Positions 43,801-45,942 of a stretch of 45,942 nucleotides of DNA are shown here, in pieces. Source of the DNA: Bacteroidaceae bacterium (GTDB lineage Bacteria > Bacteroidota > Bacteroidia > Bacteroidales > Bacteroidaceae); the NCBI GenBank assembly GCA_017407905.1, contig JAFQVS010000046.1:1-45942 (forward strand), in the 5' to 3' direction. Within the stretch, counting starts at the first letter, position 1. Every line of letters begins with the position of its first letter. The notes below the pieces were generated by a model, which worked only from the letters and a program-made list of their open reading frames with translations, was not told the origin of the DNA and did no database searches. The position numbers and the translations under genes are program-made.

Positions 43801-45494
43801 AATGTGCCGTCGTAGGGGGCAACGAAACTGAATGTGTTGTTGCTGTGCTGTCCGCCCGAGTATCCGCTGTGATAGTCAACGGCACAGATGTTGCCTGTGG
43901 CGTCTATGAGGTCGGCACCACCGAAATTCAGACGGTGCGAGCCGCTTGTGTATTGTACTGTGGTCTCGACTTTCTGACCCTCTTTCAACGCTACGTTCTC
44001 GACAACGTAAGCATATACGTTGGGGTAGCTTGCGCCCGTAGCCTCGATGACGCGGTTGGGTACCTCCTCGACGCGCTCCCACGACTGTGCTGTCAATGCC
44101 ACTGTGGGCAGTGTCTCGGCAAGCTCCCACGGGTCGCTCTCGCCTGTTGCCTCGCCCACGGTGTTGTAGGCTGTGGGGGTCTCAAGGCCTGCGAAAATCT
44201 TGTTGCTGACGATTGTTGCACCGCGTGTGTTACCAATTACTTTGGGCATTGAGCCGGCTGCCTCGGTATCTACATTATATATCATAGGTATAATGTTGTA
44301 CATATCAACGTCGTCAACGCCTGTGAGCTCCATCTCGGTGCGCAGATAGTGGCTTCCGTCGCGCAGCACTGCACGCCACAGAATCTCTATTTTTGTCTCT
44401 TTGTAGGTGTATTCGTATTTTGCCACAAGCTGTACGCCTGCAAAATGTTCGGCACCGCCTACGGCCGAGGGGTTGGCTGTGAGTGTCTCGCTCTCAAGGC
44501 TCTTTAGTGTCATTGCCGATGCGGGTACATTGTCGCCGCTGCCGAATGCTACCGTGAAGGGCTCGGTGCCGGCTACAAGGTTCATTGCGTCGGAGCCGGC
44601 AAAGTAGAGTGCATCACCCACTTTCATAAAGCTGGCGGCAAGCACTTTGTTGCTCAGAGTGTATGTGTCGTCCTGCGCGGTGATTGTGGCTGTGCCTACA
44701 TTATCTTGCTGTTTGGGATATACCCACGCATTCTCGTAGGGCTCGCACGCGGGCTGTGTGGGCAGTGTGGCTGCGTTGACGGTGATTGTGTTCTCGACGT
44801 CGTTAACCGATACTACTGCAAACTGTCCCTCGGGGGCTGTTACGATAATTTTGCTCTTGTCGATTGTGCCCTCGACGGTGATTTTATCGCCGTTGTTGTA
44901 GGCCTTACCGTCAATCTTCAGACTGATGCCTTCGGGGAGGATGATTGTGTAGGTGCGCTCGGCAATTACATACTCGGTGAGTGTGTAGCGGCTGCCGCCG
45001 TCTTTTGCTCCATTATCCTGCCATAGTCCGAGGGTCTTGCCTACGTTGGCTGCTGCTCCCTCGTAGTAGTTGAGGTACTTACCGGCTACGCTGCCGCTTG
45101 TTGTGTAGGGGGCAATCTCGTAATTCTCGTCGGCGTAGTTGTTTACGTTAAAGTAGGCGCCGTCGGGCTTGCTGTCGTATAGTTTTACGAAGCTCTTGCC
45201 GTTGTTGTAGCTTGCTGCTTTGTCGTATCCGAGCCACTTTTTGGCATTGTGGCTGTAGATGTAATAGGCACCGTTTACGCCATCTACTGCGTAGAAGGCG
45301 AAAAGGCCGTTCTCTTCGTCGCCCTGTACGGGGGCGGTTGTTGCGCCGACGTATGCGCCGTTGCCGCTTACCATTGTGTAAACGTGCTCGGGCTTACCCT
45401 CTGTGGGCAGTGTCGTCGAGGCTGTCAGCTTGTCGGCGAATGCTTGCGATGCGCAGCATAGGATGGCCGATAAGCAGATGAGTAGCTTTTTCAT
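40845..45494 (-). CDS. Large secreted multidomain glycoside hydrolase (clan GH-D / GH36-like) with Ig-like domains and sorting-type tail
   Basis: The 1549-aa product has a signal peptide (cleavage near ASQAFA-D). The N-terminal part (about 30-160) is a beta-trefoil-like or ricin-like region (NGAYYIYSHNAKKWLGY). A beta-sandwich region follows, then a TIM-barrel around 650-1000 with FIIDDGWDNYG (Asp719/720) and FFKFDGIS, where Asp820 is the likely nucleophile by comparison with clan GH-D enzymes; Asp886 in QEADYGEAG is a possible acid/base. Two Ig-like repeats (each starting near PKSTEAIEAIKFSFN or PAADIYSLKTIALTFN), a GEVED-like module (AVYVDYDADGF, RIRFKQDWCNIDPMGD) and the tail GLYIVNGKKVLVK complete it. 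An alpha-galactosidase- or alpha-N-acetylgalactosaminidase-like activity on plant or mucin glycans is inferred; the specificity is unknown. Confidence 0.78.
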   Translation of the reverse strand: MKKLLICLSAILCCASQAFADKLTASTTLPTEGKPEHVYTMVSGNGAYVGATTAPVQGDEENGLFAFYAVDGVNGAYYIYSHNAKKWLGYDKAASYNNGKSFVKLYDSKPDGAYFNVNNYADENYEIAPYTTSGSVAGKYLNYYEGAAANVGKTLGLWQDNGAKDGGSRYTLTEYVIAERTYTIILPEGISLKIDGKAYNNGDKITVEGTIDKSKIIVTAPEGQFAVVSVNDVENTITVNAATLPTQPACEPYENAWVYPKQQDNVGTATITAQDDTYTLSNKVLAASFMKVGDALYFAGSDAMNLVAGTEPFTVAFGSGDNVPASAMTLKSLESETLTANPSAVGGAEHFAGVQLVAKYEYTYKETKIEILWRAVLRDGSHYLRTEMELTGVDDVDMYNIIPMIYNVDTEAAGSMPKVIGNTRGATIVSNKIFAGLETPTAYNTVGEATGESDPWELAETLPTVALTAQSWERVEEVPNRVIEATGASYPNVYAYVVENVALKEGQKVETTVQYTSGSHRLNFGGADLIDATGNICAVDYHSGYSGGQHSNNTFSFVAPYDGTFAVRVFVEDKTESINASSNLTIKLYNAKEGAVINTAIVGIQGRWSRNTTLAAGDTWKVAAVVGLIAQDGRQASENIRETQKRRSFLAYSERERAVPWRVFPHYNSWYELNIDRNNAAPGQEHTNFTADQVLDVMKQWKTNYYDKFGEGLVAFIIDDGWDNYGPWTFHKGFPNEMRDISAAAKEMSAGIGAWLGPVGGYGQSGNYRRAYWSNQGGMQLSNPLYYKAYLEAADNLVCRQDGQAGFNPATDNYLFFKFDGISAQFSATGPDAGDTGNENAEGIIRLEQYVRENMREDIFFNTTVGTWASPFWYQISDATWRQEADYGEAGNNSIDREKWITYRDRLVYQNYVTNSPLCPINTMMTHGFILTKFGAVSKNMSYDAVLRELRCAFVCGSGMVELYADYSLLNSINGGKLWEDLAECVAWQKKNADVLPDAHWVGGNPWTGSRQQIYGWGSWNGAKATLALRNGANEAQSYTFTLREALEIPANIEGAIILNKSFKVQDALGGLTEGVAIDIDQPLTVTLPASSVFAFDGINSDPSQVPFEVIDVSPKSTEAIEAIKFSFNAEVKKGTVNEDTPTGGSLALYDEKKETVVAYNNGFTLEGNTLTVTLEKKVTTPGTYHFLIPESVVARVIDDKPYSGWHTITVVAPTPLEIKSVEPAADIYSLKTIALTFNKEIVDAATGAAVELLDEDGESVTTTTYSVEGKVLTITLAEEINTPGEYSVVIPEGVVVGKAIGDAFSGVQTIVIEEFDIYEPTNTGSKTRSDRNINTIGITSEAYGASEYSLTDTEKGLDYVVLINKEEPVNFVVAAGEEVTPTINAAGSWVHFAVYVDYDADGFTAGIKEGSNWEPTGDLVSYSFYNNGADSDERGWNSVGEEITGGNRNKPSLPSFKAPEKEGTYRIRFKQDWCNIDPMGDADGKFGDFKENGGTIIDALLVVTATEGIDEVNAAAEENAIYDLTGRKLQRVTAPGLYIVNGKKVLVK

Positions 45495-45594
45495 AATTTT
45501 TTAATTTTAGGTTAGTATAAATTTTGTTTGATTTTTTTCTTGGTGTGCGGGCTCTTTTGTACACAATTTATCTATTTTATAGATAATTATTTTG

Positions 45595-45602
45595 CAAAAA
45601 TA
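45595..45602 (-). promoter_or_regulatory. -7 box TATTTTTG for the glycoside hydrolase gene
   Basis: Read on the minus strand this is a perfect TAnnTTTG about 100 nt before the start codon. The leader would contain a small hairpin, TATCTAT(TTT)ATAGATA, at about 45570-45586. Confidence 0.45.
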
Positions 45603-45640
45603 TAATTTAATTTATAGATTTTATGAGTTTGTTGATTTTA

Positions 45641-45650
45641 CCCCCCCCCC
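45641..45650. repeat. C10 homopolymer tract upstream of the glycoside hydrolase promoter
   Basis: Ten consecutive C in an otherwise AT-rich intergenic region, about 38 nt upstream of the -7 box at 45595-45602. Such tracts slip readily during replication. No gene is seen from 45495 to the right edge. Confidence 0.85.
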
Positions 45651-45794
45651 GTTAACTATTTTTAACATTTGAATAAGCCTCTTTTTGGGAGTTTTTTTGG
45701 CTCAGTAGAAAAAAGGTGTGGTCGAGATAATTCTATTTATCACCCTCTCGGAATATTTCTGCTGGTATTCTCTCTTTCGCGTTATATTTTATAA

Positions 45795-45899
45795 CTTACT
45801 TTTTTCAAAAAAAGTAAGCAAAAAACCTGCACCTAAAGAAATTGTCGCGGGGCCTCCTTTGCTCGTGAGGCAACGATGCGCTCACTCGGTCGGAGGCCC
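45795..45899. other. Structured non-coding element: AT hairpin plus nested GC hairpin
   Basis: CTTACTTTTTT pairs with the following AAAAAAGTAAG (45795-45818). Farther on, GGGCCTCC (45850-45857) pairs with GGAGGCCC (45892-45899) around an inner GTGAG/CTCAC stem (45865-45869 with 45881-45885). The base composition differs sharply from the AT-rich DNA before it. The open frame at 45718-45930 crosses both hairpins and does not look like a protein. This may be a dispersed repeat or the leader of a gene beyond the window. Confidence 0.45.
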
Positions 45900-45942
45900 A
45901 GCTTGTCATTTCGGTTTACGATTGTTTTAAGGGTGCTGCGGA

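Noticed and set aside
43302..44252. Plus-strand open frame of 316 aa inside the glycoside hydrolase gene
   Set aside because: It is rich in Cys and Val with no recognisable motif, and lies opposite conserved catalytic motifs of a 1549-aa protein.
45718..45930. 70-aa open frame at the right edge
   Set aside because: It crosses both inverted repeats and its residues follow their composition; there is no convincing start context or domain.

Overview
The window looks like chromosomal DNA from a member of the Bacteroidales (Bacteroidota), most likely a gut-type, host-associated lineage. The evidence is: Bacteroidota-type -7 boxes (TAnnTTTG) in front of several genes; two secreted proteins ending in the same sorting-type tail (VNGKKVLVK-stop); lipid-anchored and beta-barrel envelope proteins of Bacteroidota-restricted families (DUF3575, DUF5119-like, DUF4290, DUF4491); and a MurA with Asp in place of the catalytic Cys. 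I cannot name the genus. No rRNA, tRNA, transposase, integrase or CRISPR array was seen.

Layout. 1-189 is the 3' end of a secreted-protein gene. 190-894 is a structured intergenic region with a 53-aa peptide gene and several hairpins. 895-13787 is a six-gene plus-strand envelope operon of poorly characterised proteins: DUF3575 barrel plus TolA-like coil, DUF5119-like lipoprotein, short DUF3575 protein, large OmpA-like protein, a protein with repeated barrels, and a carboxypeptidase-regulatory-domain protein. It ends in a terminator and is the best candidate in the window for an undescribed system. 13939-14172 is a tandem array of 76-bp units with promoter-like boxes ahead of ndk and an M23/LysM peptidase, followed by a small lipoprotein. 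16212-25547 (minus) is a compact nine-gene run: tsaB, DUF4290, murA, rimM, M23, dxr, rseP, serpin, alkaline phosphatase. It mixes essential envelope/isoprenoid/tRNA functions with two secreted products. 25785-28513 holds yicC, gmk, nadD and a secreted MORN protein. 28722-34615 is an aromatic amino acid cluster: DAHP synthase, tyrA, aroB, aroA, pheA (chorismate mutase-prephenate dehydratase), aroQ. Then come nnr, three small or membrane-protein genes (BASS-like transporter, DUF4491, YeiH-like exporter), and on the minus strand an OPT transporter and a 1549-aa clan GH-D-like glycoside hydrolase.

The most unusual DNA-level signals are: (i) the two sorting-tail genes, 40 kb apart and on opposite strands, share sequence beyond their stop codons, including an 'echo' of the last codons about 80 nt downstream; (ii) each 76-bp unit of the ndk array is linked to a TAnnTTTG-type box at exactly 76-bp steps and carries a hairpin preserved by base changes on both sides; (iii) a C10 tract sits just upstream of the putative glycoside hydrolase promoter. 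All functions are inferred by reading the sequence; no database search was run.
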